Positions 38,195-49,426 of a DNA stretch of 64,000 nucleotides are shown one piece after another. Under the pieces are notes generated by a model. That model did not search any database, was not told where the DNA came from, and saw nothing but the letters and a program-made list of their open reading frames with translations. The position numbers and the translations under genes are program-made. The DNA comes from Nitzschia sp. pyKryTriq1 (taxonomy: Eukaryota > Bacillariophyta > Bacillariophyceae > Bacillariales > Bacillariaceae): NCBI GenBank assembly GCA_956465555.1, contig OY101123.1, forward strand, positions 1,674,001 through 1,738,000, in the 5' to 3' direction. The stretch's first letter is position 1, and every line of letters begins with the position of its first letter.

Positions 38195-39867
38195 ATGAAG
38201 CTTTTATCGTCGATTTGCTGGGCTGCCCTAGCAGCTTCGTCAGCTTGGGCTTTTGCGCCATCAAAGGTACGAGAAAGCCAACATGCACGATATATTGATC
38301 CGCCTTAGAGGAGAGTGCGGTTCGTTTCCAATCTTTACAAATGATAGTGGCGAGCAATATGTACTGAATGGGCCGTCTTCTTTCCAGTCTTAGCCTTGAG
38401 CTCTTTCGCGTAACCTGTTCTTTGCTTCCATCTCACCTGTTCGCTTTTGCTCCCCGTGCTTCCTCCCCACCATTCGTTCTTGCTCGTACTGTGTAGCACT
38501 CCACCTTCTCGCACTCTACTAGGACATCGTCTGTATCATTGCATGCCAAACCACTCCAGATTGGAATCTTCGGCGGTGGTACCGTCGGTGGAGGTATTGT
38601 GGGTATTCTGGAAGAAAAGAAAGCCCATTTTGAACAAATGACTGGTCGTACCCTGCAAATCAAGACCATTTGCGTTCGGGATGCCGACAAACCCCGCGAC
38701 TTCAAGTTGCCGGAAGGATGCAAAATTACCACCAACTTTGATGATATCTTGAAAGATGATTCCTTAGAGATGGTGGTGGAAGTCATGGGAGGAACTACCC
38801 AAGCCAAAGATGTCATCTATTCGGCGCTTCGAAGTGGTAAGGACGTGGTGACTGCCAACAAGGCCTTGATTGCCGCGTACATGCCCGAAATTAGTGCCTT
38901 GCTGGATGAAGTGAATGCCAAGCGAGAGAACAACGTAGAATTTCGATATGAGGCTGCTGTCTGCGGAGGAATCCCCGTCATCCGATCCCTCCAAAGTGAT
39001 TTTGTCGGTGATGAAATCCAAATGGTCAGTGGGATCATCAATGGATGCACCAATTTCATGTTGACCGCCATGGACCGTGATGGCAAATCTTATGATGAGG
39101 CCTTGAGTGAAGCTGCCAAATTAGGATACGCCGAAGAAGATCCTACCTTGGATGTGGGTGGTTTCGATGCCCGATCCAAACTCAAGATTTTGATTCGATT
39201 GGCGTATGGCGTTGAAGTGGCTGAAGAAGATATTGCTTGCAAAGGAATTACCGAGTTGCGCAAACTAGACTTTGAGTACGCCAAAATGATGGGCGGAAGT
39301 ATCAAACTGATCGGATATGCCACGCGTGTGGGATCAGATAAGGTTGCGGCCTTTGTCTCGCCCTGCTATGTAACCGCCGACGATTCCTTGTACGCCGTCA
39401 ATGGAGCGACCAACGCAGTCGAAATTACCTCAAAGAACTTGGTGTCCACCACCTTGATCGGAGAAGGAGCCGGTCGATACCCCACTGCGAACTCGTGTGT
39501 CAATGATATGGTCGCATTGGCCAAGGGAGATAAGACCCCACTTCCCTTCAACCCTTCGTCTAACCTCAAATTTGTCAACAATGTCGAGTCGGATTTCTTC
39601 ATTCGATTGAATTATCGCGACGCCTTGGGTATTACCCGACAATGCGGAGAGATTTGTGAAAAGTATGGAGTCTCCATCCATTCCATTCTTCAAAATCCTG
39701 TCACCAAACGAGACGACGCAGCTTTTGTCCTCATTACAGAAAAGGTGGCACTGTCCAGTGTCAAGCAAGTTTGTGCTGAGATTGAAGCCTTGGACTGGTG
39801 CAAGGGGCCCATCTTTTTCATGCCAGTCCTTCGAGACGACTGGGCTACGGCCATGTCACCTAACTAA
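38195..39867 (+). CDS. homoserine dehydrogenase, plastid-type, about 480 aa (two exons)
   Basis: Exon 1 (38195-38266) encodes only a signal peptide with an ASAFAP motif (ALAASSAWAFAPSK). Exon 2 is placed at 38497-39867 after GTGTAG; it then supplies a Ser/Thr/His transit segment (HSTFSHSTRTSSVSLHAKPL) before the enzyme. Alternative acceptors at 38522 (wrong phase) and just before IGIFGG (in phase, but no transit segment) are less good. The enzyme shows the NAD(P) loop IGIFGGGTVGGG, the catalytic region VTANKALIA, the substrate region GIINGCTNFMLT with GYAEEDPTLDVGGFDA, and a C-terminal ACT-like part (FFIRLNYRDALGI). It reduces aspartate semialdehyde to homoserine for Thr/Met/Ile synthesis in the plastid. 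Monofunctional; no aspartate kinase domain. Confidence 0.92.
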
Positions 39868-39968
39868 GTCGATAATATGGTATGAAACAACATAGTAGAA
39901 CCAACTCTTGTCAGAATTCAATCATTCATTTCGATTTGTCTAGTATTTGAGTTACCAGGGGTGAATTC

Positions 39969-40010
39969 ATGAAGTGATATCTATAATAGATGAAGTGATA
40001 TCTATAATAG
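39969..40010. repeat. exact 21-bp tandem duplication
   Basis: ATGAAGTGATATCTATAATAG is repeated twice head to tail between the convergent 3' ends of homoserine dehydrogenase and the ketoacyl-CoA synthase. Confidence 0.95.
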
Positions 40011-40057
40011 TGGAAGTAGGATACAACTGGTGGTGCGTGGCAATGAGAAAGCGTCTT

Positions 40058-41918
40058 CTATAGCTTTAGCCAGACGCCCGACGTGCACTTGAAACCGGAT
40101 CCAAACGCAACTTGCATAATTCGGTGTCCCTTCTTGAGCGGATTTGTTTGTTGATGCTCTTGAATGTATTCTAGCTCATACCAGATCGATGACGAACTGG
40201 TATTTCCGTAATTGTAAAGTGTGTCTCTTGACGGTTCCGTGTGATAATCTTCCAGTTGCATATTCTTTTCGATTCCTGTAGGAGCAAAACAAAAAATTTG
40301 TCAGGTCTCAATTTCTCAACCTTTCTATTTCGTCACCCGAGTCGTATCGTTACAACTTACCGTCAATTACAGCACGCCCTCCTGCATGGATGCAGAAATG
40401 GTCGATGCATCGCTTGAAGTCTGGAACGTAGGGCCTAGCGATGGGAATTTTCTCTGCCATTTCCTTGGCCCCATGCTTCTGAAGGATTTTGACCAAGGAT
40501 TTCAAAGTAAATCGCATAAGGATGCTCCAGACGACCTTGGCCTGTTCCGAAAGTGGAAGAATTTGAGGTCCCAGCGTAGTTAAGTTTTTCTCCATGGTCT
40601 TTCCGGCAACCTTGACAATATCTTTCGACAGTCGGACACCTCGGTTCCCCTGCGCATCTTCACCCTCGTAAACGCATTCATAGGAAGCTTGGCTGGACCC
40701 TTGGACACGAACAGTGTGCAAGAGCTTGTACCACGCACGACGCCCATCCAGCCAGTTATTCGACAAGACGATGGCCGCTCCACCGCATCGGAACAAAGTG
40801 TTCTGGATCAAAAATCCTCGATCATTTCCCTGGTACAGATTGGGGGTGATAATCTCAGTAGATACAACCAAGGCCTTGCCGCGACCCTTGCCTAACAGCT
40901 TCTTGGCCAAGTCTATGCTGATGAGTGAGGCACTGCATCCCATTCCAGAAAGGTTGAAAGTGGCCACGTCGTCTCGCAAGCCAAAACGGGAAACGACCAT
41001 GGCACAGAGAGAAGGTGTGGGCGAAAAGAGAGAGCAGTTGATGATGAGGTAGTCAATTTCTTTGGGCTTGACGTCCGCCTTCTTCAAGGCTTGCTCCACA
41101 ATATCAAAGATGACAGTTTCGGCTTCCTTCCGGCTGGCCTCAATGGATGCATCCGCTTTGCCGTCCTCGCGGTGCAAGGACTGGACAATGCCCGGCGGCC
41201 ATGCGGTAGCAGGGCCGGTTCCCGAACGCTCCAAAATCTTCTCCATGAAGCCAATACTCTCATCAGTGAAGCACTTCTTTCGTCGCATCATTTCAATGAT
41301 TTCTTCATGGTCGACCTTCCACTCCTGAGGAGCTTTGAAGGTCGCAAAGCTCAAACAGTAAATCGGATTTTCTCGGCGAATTGCCCATGTTGCCACTACC
41401 AGGATCAAGGCCGTTGTCTTGACGGCAGGGGAGAAAATATCAAATCCATCGCTTTCGGCAATAGCGAGATAGAGACGCACAAACAAAGCCTTGATGGCTT
41501 GTGCTACAACTGCAACGGTTTCGAAAGAAAGCCACTCCACATTATTGTCTCCAAATAGATCGTGTACTACTTGATGAACAATTTGTCCCAGGAGAACAGC
41601 AAGGCCCAAAATCAATAGATGTGGTCCATGTGTCAACATAACATGTGCCCAATCGATCATGCTGTGATGGAGGGGACAGAAGCAAGAATATTGTTAGACG
41701 GACTACAGAAAACGGGTTCCTCACAAATTGAACATGGATCCAAGTGATCTTTCTTACCCGATGAGCCTCGACTTCCGTACGCGATATTCCCCAGCATTTC
41801 GAGGAGTGCCAGCTTCGCTTCCAAGACTTCCAAGGCTGGCGCTGCTCAGCTCACCCGTCGAAACAACTCTTTGCATTCCTGGATCGACAATATCAGCGTT
41901 TCGTTGTTGTGGAGGCAT
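40058..41918 (-). CDS. 3-ketoacyl-CoA synthase (FAE1/KCS type), 559 aa (three exons)
   Basis: Exons, in transcript order: 41918-41758, 41661-40361 and 40275-40058. Introns of 96 bp (GTAAGA..CACAG) and 85 bp (GTAAGT..CTACAG) keep phase. Exon 1 gives a hydrophilic N-tail (MPPQQRNADIVDPGMQRVVS ..). Two hydrophobic anchors follow near residues 60-85 and 115-135. The condensing domain has LIINCSLFSPTPSLCAMVV, the catalytic cysteine in GMGCSASLISID (C296), the histidine in CIHAGGRAVIDG, and the asparagine in YNYGNTSSSSIWYEL. The last exon is required for that asparagine and for FGSGFKCTSGVW. The enzyme adds malonyl-derived C2 units to acyl-CoA in the ER to make very-long-chain fatty acids. Confidence 0.93.
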
Positions 41919-43065
41919 CGGCGATCAAGCGATGTGATGCGAATATGGACTGTATGTACAAGTTAGTTGTTGGTAAGCAAATGCAACAATTTGTAGAACG
42001 GATACGAGTAACTAACTGGTCAGAAAATGTTCCCAACTAAAGTTTGTGACACTCTGTGGTCGTAATCTTTTGAGGAGGACGAGAAGAGGATACCACTGCA
42101 TGTGTACACGACGTTCGAGGTGGTGGATGCATGGCGTCGGTAAAACAAAAGCTACGTGGCCCGAAATTGTGCCCGCCCGATTGATGATGCGATGATGCAA
42201 AAAATGAACCGTCTCGCCGTAAGCAGCTTCTATTGGTGAAAGAGGAAAAGTCTCGATTTACCGGTGTTTTTAGATGACAAATCGACCTCCTAAAGATACG
42301 CTATAACGGGGCCTGTTGTTGACGTGTGTGTTCTCAGTGACGAAGCAGACGCATCTGATTGGTCGAAAAGAAAGTCTCCGTTTAGGGATACCAGGTTATG
42401 AAGGCACTTCTCACAAAAAATCAGATCATGCAACGCGAACCAGCGAGCGACCATACCGGTACCGGTACCGGTTACCGGTATGATACAAGTACGGTAATAG
42501 CATTCGTGTATCCGCATGCGTCTGTACGGTACCGGTACCGGGTCCGTACTTGTATCGAGCGAGACGCTGCGGTCAAAAAATGAAGGACTCAATCAATCGA
42601 GTCGAACAACAACAACTGACGAGAACAAAGGACGACAGTTGCTACCGGTACTACTAGAGTAGGGAGAGCGAGAGCGAGAAGTCGAGTAGTAGTCAGTAGT
42701 CTACCAGCTAGAGCCATTCCTTAGAGCTCAACTGACTCGAAGAGAGTACGATCGAGATAATTGCTCTACTCTAGTGGACGATACCATTGTAGTGTTCGTG
42801 CCGGAAACATCACCGGACGAGGCACCAGTGGAAGAATGAAATGTAGCGAATTTTGAACTATTGAGGCATCCTGGAGCTAGAATAGAGGGAGTTCAATGCA
42901 TTGACGTCACCAAGCAACGGGGTAGGAGTATTGGGTGCTAATTTGTTACTGGATTGTTCGCCGCAGGCTGTTCAAGGCGAAGGAGAAAGGTGGCCCGACC
43001 AAAAGAGCCTCTCATCGTTGTTGATGTCCTTCCCCCTCTGAGCCTGGTAACTGCAATAATGAAAT
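41919..43065. other. intergenic region with palindrome-rich segment
   Basis: 1.15 kb between two leftward genes. No gene recognised. A cluster of ACCGGTACC words with an inverted repeat occupies 42455-42556. CTAG/GAGAG words are dense at 42655-42760. Confidence 0.45.
42482..42556. repeat. 13-bp perfect inverted repeat with 49-nt loop
   Basis: GATACAAGTACGG (42482-42494) pairs with CCGTACTTGTATC (42544-42556). ACCGGTACC runs flank the left arm (42455-42480) and sit inside the loop next to the right arm (42524-42543). Confidence 0.85.
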
Positions 43066-44055
43066 TTAATTGAAAAGGTCATCGGCCAAGCTATCACTTC
43101 CAAAAAGATCGTCCAAGGAAGATTCGATGTCGCTTTCTAGGTCCATTTCGTCGTCGTCGTCGTCGTCATCATCATCGTCGTCGTCATCGAAATCCATATC
43201 AGCAATAGACACACCACTCGCGGCCGCAGCTGCCACCCTTCGCTCCCTCAGTTCCGCTTTCTTCTTTTTCTTGGCTTTCTCTTCGGCTCGTCGGTTCTCA
43301 TTTACTTTCTTCAGAACTTCTGGCTTAGGAGAGATGATAAGGGAAAGATTTTTTCCCTCTCGCTTTGGTCTTCCCTCCTTGGCAGCCACAATATCCAATT
43401 CGGAGGCAAGCTTTTCCAACAGATCGAATCCCAGCTGGTCGTGTTGAACTTCCCGACCTCGGAACATGACGGTACACTTCACACGGTTACCTTGACTAAG
43501 GAACTTGAGCGCGCTCTTCTTTCGGACATCGTAGTCGTGCACATCGATCTTATAACTCATCTTGATTTCCTTGATTTCAGTAGCCTTGGAATTCTTTTTG
43601 ACTTCCTTCGCCTTCTTCTCTTGCATGTATCGGTATTTCGAATAATCGACAATCTTGCACACTGGAGGGTCTGAGCTAGGGTTCACCAGGACTAGATCAA
43701 GCCCACCCAGTTCCTTGGCTTTTGCCAAGGCTTCATCTCGACTCATAACCCCCAGCGGCTCATCCTTGCCTGGGGGATTTGGGACCGTGACACGGAGTTG
43801 TACTGCGGGGACTTCTTCGTTCATGGGTGGTCTAGGGATCTTTGGAGCCATCTGCCGGTTGTTAGTTCTGCTCCTCATGGCATACAGCGCGCTGTTGTTG
43901 ATGATGATCATATCATCTGCACTTCTACCACTGCTGACGCGAGCGTTTCCAACCCCAAATAGGGAGGGCGACACAAAGGCCGAGGTCGAACCGACCGCAG
44001 CTAATAATCCGACCACCCACATCACTGGTGTAGACTGTATGGAAATCGATTTCAT
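43066..44055 (-). CDS. infC: translation initiation factor IF-3, plastid-type, 329 aa
   Basis: I chose the ATG at 44055 (MKSISIQSTPVMWVVGLLAA) because it starts a signal peptide ending GSTSAFVSP, an ASAFAP motif. The frame stays open upstream to 44445, but that part has no protein character. IF3-N spans about 90-160 (VQLRVTVPNPPGKDEPLGVM, SRDEALAKAKELGGLDLVLV, PPVCKIVDYSKYRYMQEKKA). IF3-C spans about 170-255 (EIKEIKMSYKIDVHDYDVRK, ALKFLSQGNRVKCTVMFRGR, LSLIISPK). A Lys-rich linker and a C-terminal extension with a run of about 14 Asp and an acidic end are added to the bacterial core. The factor binds the small ribosomal subunit in the plastid and proofreads start-codon selection. Confidence 0.93.
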   Translation of the reverse strand: MKSISIQSTPVMWVVGLLAAVGSTSAFVSPSLFGVGNARVSSGRSADDMIIINNSALYAMRSRTNNRQMAPKIPRPPMNEEVPAVQLRVTVPNPPGKDEPLGVMSRDEALAKAKELGGLDLVLVNPSSDPPVCKIVDYSKYRYMQEKKAKEVKKNSKATEIKEIKMSYKIDVHDYDVRKKSALKFLSQGNRVKCTVMFRGREVQHDQLGFDLLEKLASELDIVAAKEGRPKREGKNLSLIISPKPEVLKKVNENRRAEEKAKKKKKAELRERRVAAAAASGVSIADMDFDDDDDDDDDDDDDEMDLESDIESSLDDLFGSDSLADDLFN

Positions 44056-44957
44056 TATTTTTTTCAACGATGCTATTGTATGCGATTCCAACAGTAGCTC
44101 AACACAAGTTTCTTTCTTTGTAACACGAAGCAAAAGAGTACGGTCTGTATTCTTTGCAAGGAATGATGAAAGATTCTTCGTACCAGTACCACGACAGAGA
44201 TGGAATGGAAGGCTCCTCCTCTGGGGTATGATGTGTGTCCGTAACGTCGCTTGATGATTCTTCTCTGCTGATGTTGGATGATGGCCTCGGAGAAGAATCG
44301 AGCTGGTGTGGGACGACTGACGTTGAGTTGTGTGGCCCGGAGCGAGATGACGGGATCCAAGTGGAGCCAAGAGCTCGATGGAGCTCGTAAAAAAGAGGGG
44401 CGACAGACGGACTGGCCGGGCTGGCGCGTTTGGAACAACGGGCAACAGGCCCGCCTCAATCTTGCCTCAATCACATTATTTTATTTAATGATCTATCATT
44501 ATTTAAGAGACGAAGAACTATCTTCTTCGCCTTCTTCGTGTGATATTTATAATGTCGCTTATATGTCGGGAGAAGAATGAATTGTTCCGAGGTTTATGTG
44601 AAGAAAGGAAGTAGTCAATAAAACAATAGGCCCTGTCGGTGTCTTTAATTTAAATTCCAGTACCGAATAGGTGGAAAGCAGAATAAAACATCCGCAACAC
44701 AATTATTAACAACAAGCGAGTGAGAACAAGGGCACCACGCAGAATGACCACAAGTACTGGACGTGCGTACCTGGCTACTTTGCCGGTGCAGTTGTGTCAA
44801 GCCCCCCCTCGCGCCGCGCCAGTGCCTGTGCTGCAAGGTAGTCGGCGGGTCACTTTTACTGCGACGACCCGTGCCACCGATAATAAAGGGGAACGAGTGC
44901 GGCACATCGAGAAATCTCTTTTCGAAGAGGCATTCAAGACCACAATACCTGTAAAAG
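44056..44957. other. divergent intergenic region
   Basis: 0.9 kb holding the promoters of IF-3 and the DUF6824 gene. Frames crossing it (for example 44720-45133 plus) run into the next gene out of phase. No RNA gene seen. Confidence 0.4.
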
Positions 44958-46739
44958 ATGTCTGGATCACAACAAACCTCGAATATAATCGCCCCTCACG
45001 AGCACGATGTGTTATCCGGGAGAGGCAACTTCGTGAATTACCATGCAGGAAACGAGCACTTTCGGGCGCTGGTGCGGAAACACAAGTTGGATTACGTTCA
45101 ATGTCCCAAGCCTCAAAAAGGCAAATTCTCTAAAATGATTTACGACGAAATTAGGGCCCGAAACCCGCCTGGCCGCTTCTTGAAACAGGATGATCAAACG
45201 AAACTCTGGTATGACATTGGAGAGAAGAAAGCTCTGGACAAGACGCGGCAAGCCTTGAGAGAAGGCGCGCCGGAGATCGTCAAAGAGATCACCGAAGACA
45301 ACAGCGACGATGATGACCCGCCCCGCATGGTACAAAAGGTACGTAGGTCTGTACGTTGTACGTCGGATGACCGACATTTTCTTCGCAGATTTTTTCTTTG
45401 AGGACCAGACCACTACTAGACTGCGGTTTCTTCCAATCTCGGCCCGCCTATTATGCTCATGACATGAATGCTCTTGTTATCATTACTGAACTATGCTCTC
45501 CAGGATACAATGAGTCGGCGCGGCTCCGCACCTCCCGCCTTTTCCAGCAGTAGCGACACACCTTTGCAATTTATGGGAAGTTCAGGCCTGCAATCGCCGA
45601 CGATGACTCGGAATTTACTCACATCTCCTGGGGGATTAGTCTCTCCTGGGATGGTTTCGCCCGGATTGTTGCTGGGAGGATTATCACCGGATATGGGACA
45701 ATTCTCTGCACGGTCTCTTGGTGGTATGGGAAGAATGGTAGACCCCTCGTCACTTCCTGGCCCGCCGTTGCAAACACAATTTGATAATATGAATATGAAC
45801 CAACTCGACCATCGAATCCCCGTCGGTAATCTTTCGGGAGGATTGATGATGAACCAGCAGATGGGAAATAACTTTGGAAATAACATGGTCTCGCCTGTCG
45901 GCATGATGAGTCCTCAACATATTCAACTGCAGAATCAAATAAATTCCCAGCAAGTCGCGATGAGTCAATTGAACCAGCAGCTGCAGCTGCAGCAACAACA
46001 AATGAATACCAACCAGAGCGACTATGCCGAGCTACAGATGCTACAGAATAAGCTTCAAAGCATGCGTCAAACCTTACACGCTCAAAATATGGCGGCCGCC
46101 CAAAATATGTACCAGAATTCCAATCACTCTCAGTTTGAATCATCCCAAGGGATCGATCACATGCCACCACCGCAACCCGTACACTCCGACTCCTCCATAC
46201 CTTCGCCTGCGATGTCAACACTGAAGCAACAACAATCCCAGAGCAACAAACAACGAGTGGACACTCTCCCTGGAAACAACCCGAGACGAATGCCGCCGCC
46301 GTCGTTATTGAAGAAAGAAGGCAGCCTCAAAATGGATAAAATTTTTATGGGAACGTCCCCCCAATCAGCGAAGAAGAAGTACGACGCCAATGGATCGTCG
46401 GCTCACTTGTCGGCCATGAGTTTGTCGATCGGAGATATGCAGGAAGAAGGTAATTTGAGTTCTGTTTTTGACAGTTCGTTGCGAATATCGGGCGACAAGC
46501 ACGGTGCTGAAACTGGACTCAATCCTGGATCCAAGGAAAAGCTCAAAGATCGATCAACTGGACATTGGGACCCAAATTCTTTAGAGATGAGCGTCAACAC
46601 GATTGGTACTGGAACAGGAAGCGAAATGAGAATGGAGGTGGGAGGTATGAGCTACGCCACTTTGGGCGATCACAACCTTCAGGAATCGGACGGAAATATG
46701 TCGTTTGGAAAAGTATTTGAAGATCCGGATAGAGATTGA
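44958..46739 (+). CDS. DUF6824-domain protein with Gln/Met-rich C-terminus, 538 aa (two exons)
   Basis: Exons 44958-45338 and 45504-46739; the 165-bp intron (GTACGT..CTCCAG) is in phase 0. Residues about 14-110 are the DUF6824 domain, expanded in diatoms: PHEHDVLSGRGNFVNYHAGN, EHFRALVRKHKLDYVQCPKP, then the KFSKMIYDEI and RFLKQDDQTKLWYDIGEKKA segments. The role of this domain is not settled; the wHTH-like spacing, basic residues and nuclear-looking tail fit a regulator. The second exon is Ser/Pro/Met/Asn/Gln-rich, with a Gln-rich coiled stretch (QLNQQLQLQQQQMNTNQ) that resembles activation regions of transcription factors. DNA binding is an inference. Confidence 0.85.
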
Positions 46740-47646
46740 GGCTTGGAGCCAATGTCTAGGAACCGGTGAATCAACACATAAAATCCAACATTAGTAATTC
46801 AATGTTATGTTGTGGTGGTCGTCTGGCATGTGGATCCCAGAATGAATTTTCCCGGTTTGCCAGAATGAATCGGAAGTCTCTTCTGGCGCCCCATGAGCAC
46901 CCGTAATAAACACCATGGTTCCGACGACGATCGGTAGGCGGCAGGACGTACAACTATCTTATGCTCTCTAGTAGAGAGTAGAAAGTAGCGACAGACGAGC
47001 CAATTCCTTTTGGTCGTTCTCTACCACTAGTAGCTAGTAGTAGTAGCTACCGGCGGTACCGGTACTGTAGAGAGTAGTTCGACATGAAACATTTCGTCCT
47101 ACTCTAGCTAGAGTCTACCCGAGAGATACCGGTATGATACTGTAGTACTGTAGCTTGAAGGATTTCATTTGATTGGGGACCGCCTGCTTGCGTCATACAG
47201 TAGTTAGTAGTGTCAGGCCCGACTGCTGGTAAAGAAGGCCAAACTTCTCACACTTCTTTGCTCTCCGCTTTTTTCATTTAGAGGCCGCGCTTCGCCAAAA
47301 AGAACCTATTGAAGAAAACTGCACAGAGTCACGTACCGGTACTACCAAAGACTACCGTGCAAACGCAGTAGTCTCTAAAGAAAGAGGGACGTCTTTTCTG
47401 CATGCGAATTTGAAATTGTGCGGAGTATCTACGTACAACTACAGTAGTTAGCAGTCGTGCTTTTTTCAGCATGCTGCATGCAACCAAAAAGAAAAGATCC
47501 CCCACGTCGTCAACGGACGCCTTCTTCAAGTCGGGAGAGATTGCAGATTGCAGGGGCTTCTCACACTTTTGGACGAGAAGCTCTGATTCTCATCTCCTTT
47601 CGCAGATCAACCACAAAAATTAACCAGAACACAAGCAGCATCAACC
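46740..47646. other. intergenic region
   Basis: 0.9 kb upstream of the first hemerythrin gene. Contains TAGTAGCTAC and CCGGTACCGG words at 47030-47075. From about 47556 it is homologous to the leader of the second hemerythrin gene. No gene recognised. Confidence 0.4.
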
Positions 47647-48977
47647 ATGGCAGCCGTAGCATTCGATCCCACTGACAGTAAGTTCCAACTCAATGACGAG
47701 TTCAAACCCGATAAGGAAAGCAGCTGGCCTTATCCGAAAGAGGAAGATGGATGGACCCACGCCCACAACTCTCTTCGCGCCGAGATGCAGTCGTTGGTCG
47801 AAGCTCTCGAGGCCACCAACAGCCGCGACGGCGGCAAGCTTCAAGACTGGGAGGTCACGTGCATCCAGAAAGCGTGGAAGGCCCACGAAGTTCATATCCA
47901 CAGCCACCACACGAACGAAGATAACGTCATGGTCCCCTTTTTGAAGACTCGATTCCGATATCCCGACAAGGTAGGTTGTTATTTTTTCGGCCACCGATTG
48001 CTTCTCAAGAATAAATACGACTTGATGATCATCCTCGCTCACAATAAGGATATGTTGATATCATATTGTTATTGTTTTGGTAATGTTGTTCTTGCAGTAT
48101 GCAGCGGACCACGATACTCTCGTCGCCAAAATGGACAAGATCTCTAAAATCGTCGACGGACTCAAGGCCGGAGCTAGTGTTGCGGACTTGTTGAAAGAGG
48201 TTTCTGAATACCAAGTTATGATGACGCCTCATTTGGAGCAAGAGGAAGTCGAATGCCTTCCTTTGTGCCGCGCATATTTCACTCCCGTCGAAATCGCTCC
48301 AAAGGTCCAGGAAATCATTGGCAACGGACCCAAGGTCGAAATTGGCTCCTTTGTTCACACAAGTAAGTCAATAAGTCGTCTTTCTTATCTGCTGCTATCG
48401 GCATGATCGTTGAGCGAGGAGGATGATCTCACGCGTCTTGTTGCTACTATGCTATTATGATACTGCTAGTGGGTGTCGACCATTTCAAAAATAAGTTTAT
48501 GAAGCAAGAAGGCATACCTTTCTTTGTTTGGTACATTGATTTCATGTGGAGACTCAGAACTTTCCAGAGAGAATTTTTGGCTCCTATCGATGCCTTGAAG
48601 GCAGGTAACAAGATCTAGAGGACCCACACCGGGGCTCGTACTATGTATCATGGGGAGGTTTGTTGTGCTTCGATTATTCTTGCCGCGAGGAACCTCCCCC
48701 TTGTTGTTTGTCTATGATGATGATTCGATGCTCCCTCGGGTCTTGACGAGGATTTACGACGACAAACGACCACAATAAATATTATAACGGGCAGTGACAC
48801 TACAGACGGGTATTTCGTGTTTCACCTGTGCTCGTATCATTTCATGTCATGTCATGTAAAATAAAACGCCAGAGTATTCATCCTCCAAGAGCTATCCTGT
48901 CCGAAGGCTCTCTTCAGTTTCGAAAAATACGGTACTGCAATATGTTTGTCATCGTCGTCGGCGAAGGTCATTCTATT
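47556..48977. repeat. tandem segmental duplication, copy A (hemerythrin gene plus flanks)
   Basis: The leader, three exons, both introns and about 350 bp of 3' flank align with 50151-51605. Exons and the proximal 3' flank are almost identical. Intron 1 (127 against 117 bp) and the distal flank carry indels. Confidence 0.85.
47647..48618 (+). CDS. hemerythrin (HHE) domain protein A, 245 aa (three exons)
   Basis: Exons 47647-47970, 48098-48362 and 48470-48618; all junctions keep phase and match the neighbouring copy. Metal-ligand-like residues are in four-helix-bundle order: H38/H40 in GWTHAHNSL; H80-H88 and E91 in HEVHIHSHHTNEDNVMVP; H113 in YAADHDTLV; H153 with E157/E158 in MTPHLEQEEVECLPL. 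This fits a diiron HHE domain. A C-terminal helix-rich segment (DHFKNKFMKQEGIPFFVWYI) follows in exon 3. No targeting peptide, so probably cytosolic. HHE proteins bind oxygen or sense iron, oxygen or nitric oxide; which applies here cannot be said. Confidence 0.85.
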
Positions 48978-49093
48978 AAAATTTTAGAATACTAACTGCG
49001 AAGAATAAAAAAGGATACACCTCTTCCACAGAATTTTGCAGCGCAACCAGGAACTGCTACAAGTACGAGTTGAGTGCGCGCGACTCCGGGTTG

Positions 49094-49109
49094 ACGTAGA
49101 ATTCTACGT
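49094..49109. repeat. 16-bp palindrome ACGTAGAATTCTACGT
   Basis: Perfect palindrome sharing its inner 14 bases with the one at 25912-25925. Confidence 0.85.
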
Positions 49110-49426
49110 ATAGTACCAGGACGCACAATCGAATTGGTCAATCGCACCGAACGCCCTCCTCCTCTAGTTCCGACATTGAGAGAAGCGCGGCAACAACACA
49201 CAACAAATGCGAATGAATATCGTACTTGACGCTAGGGTTCTGAAGTTTCTGGTTTTCTGATTTTAGCGGATTTTCTCGGAGGAACTTATTAGAACAGAAT
49301 AGTAGAAGTACGTACTGTTCAACCGTTACATGTTGTATAATAGTAATGACGTACGATGTTGTGTACGTCCGTGTTCTTTTCGGCTAGGAACCATTTTACT
49401 ATGGAGAAAAGAGAACATTAAAATAA

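Noticed and set aside
44056-44445. 130-residue N-terminal extension of IF-3
   Set aside because: It would bury the signal peptide; composition is that of a random open frame.
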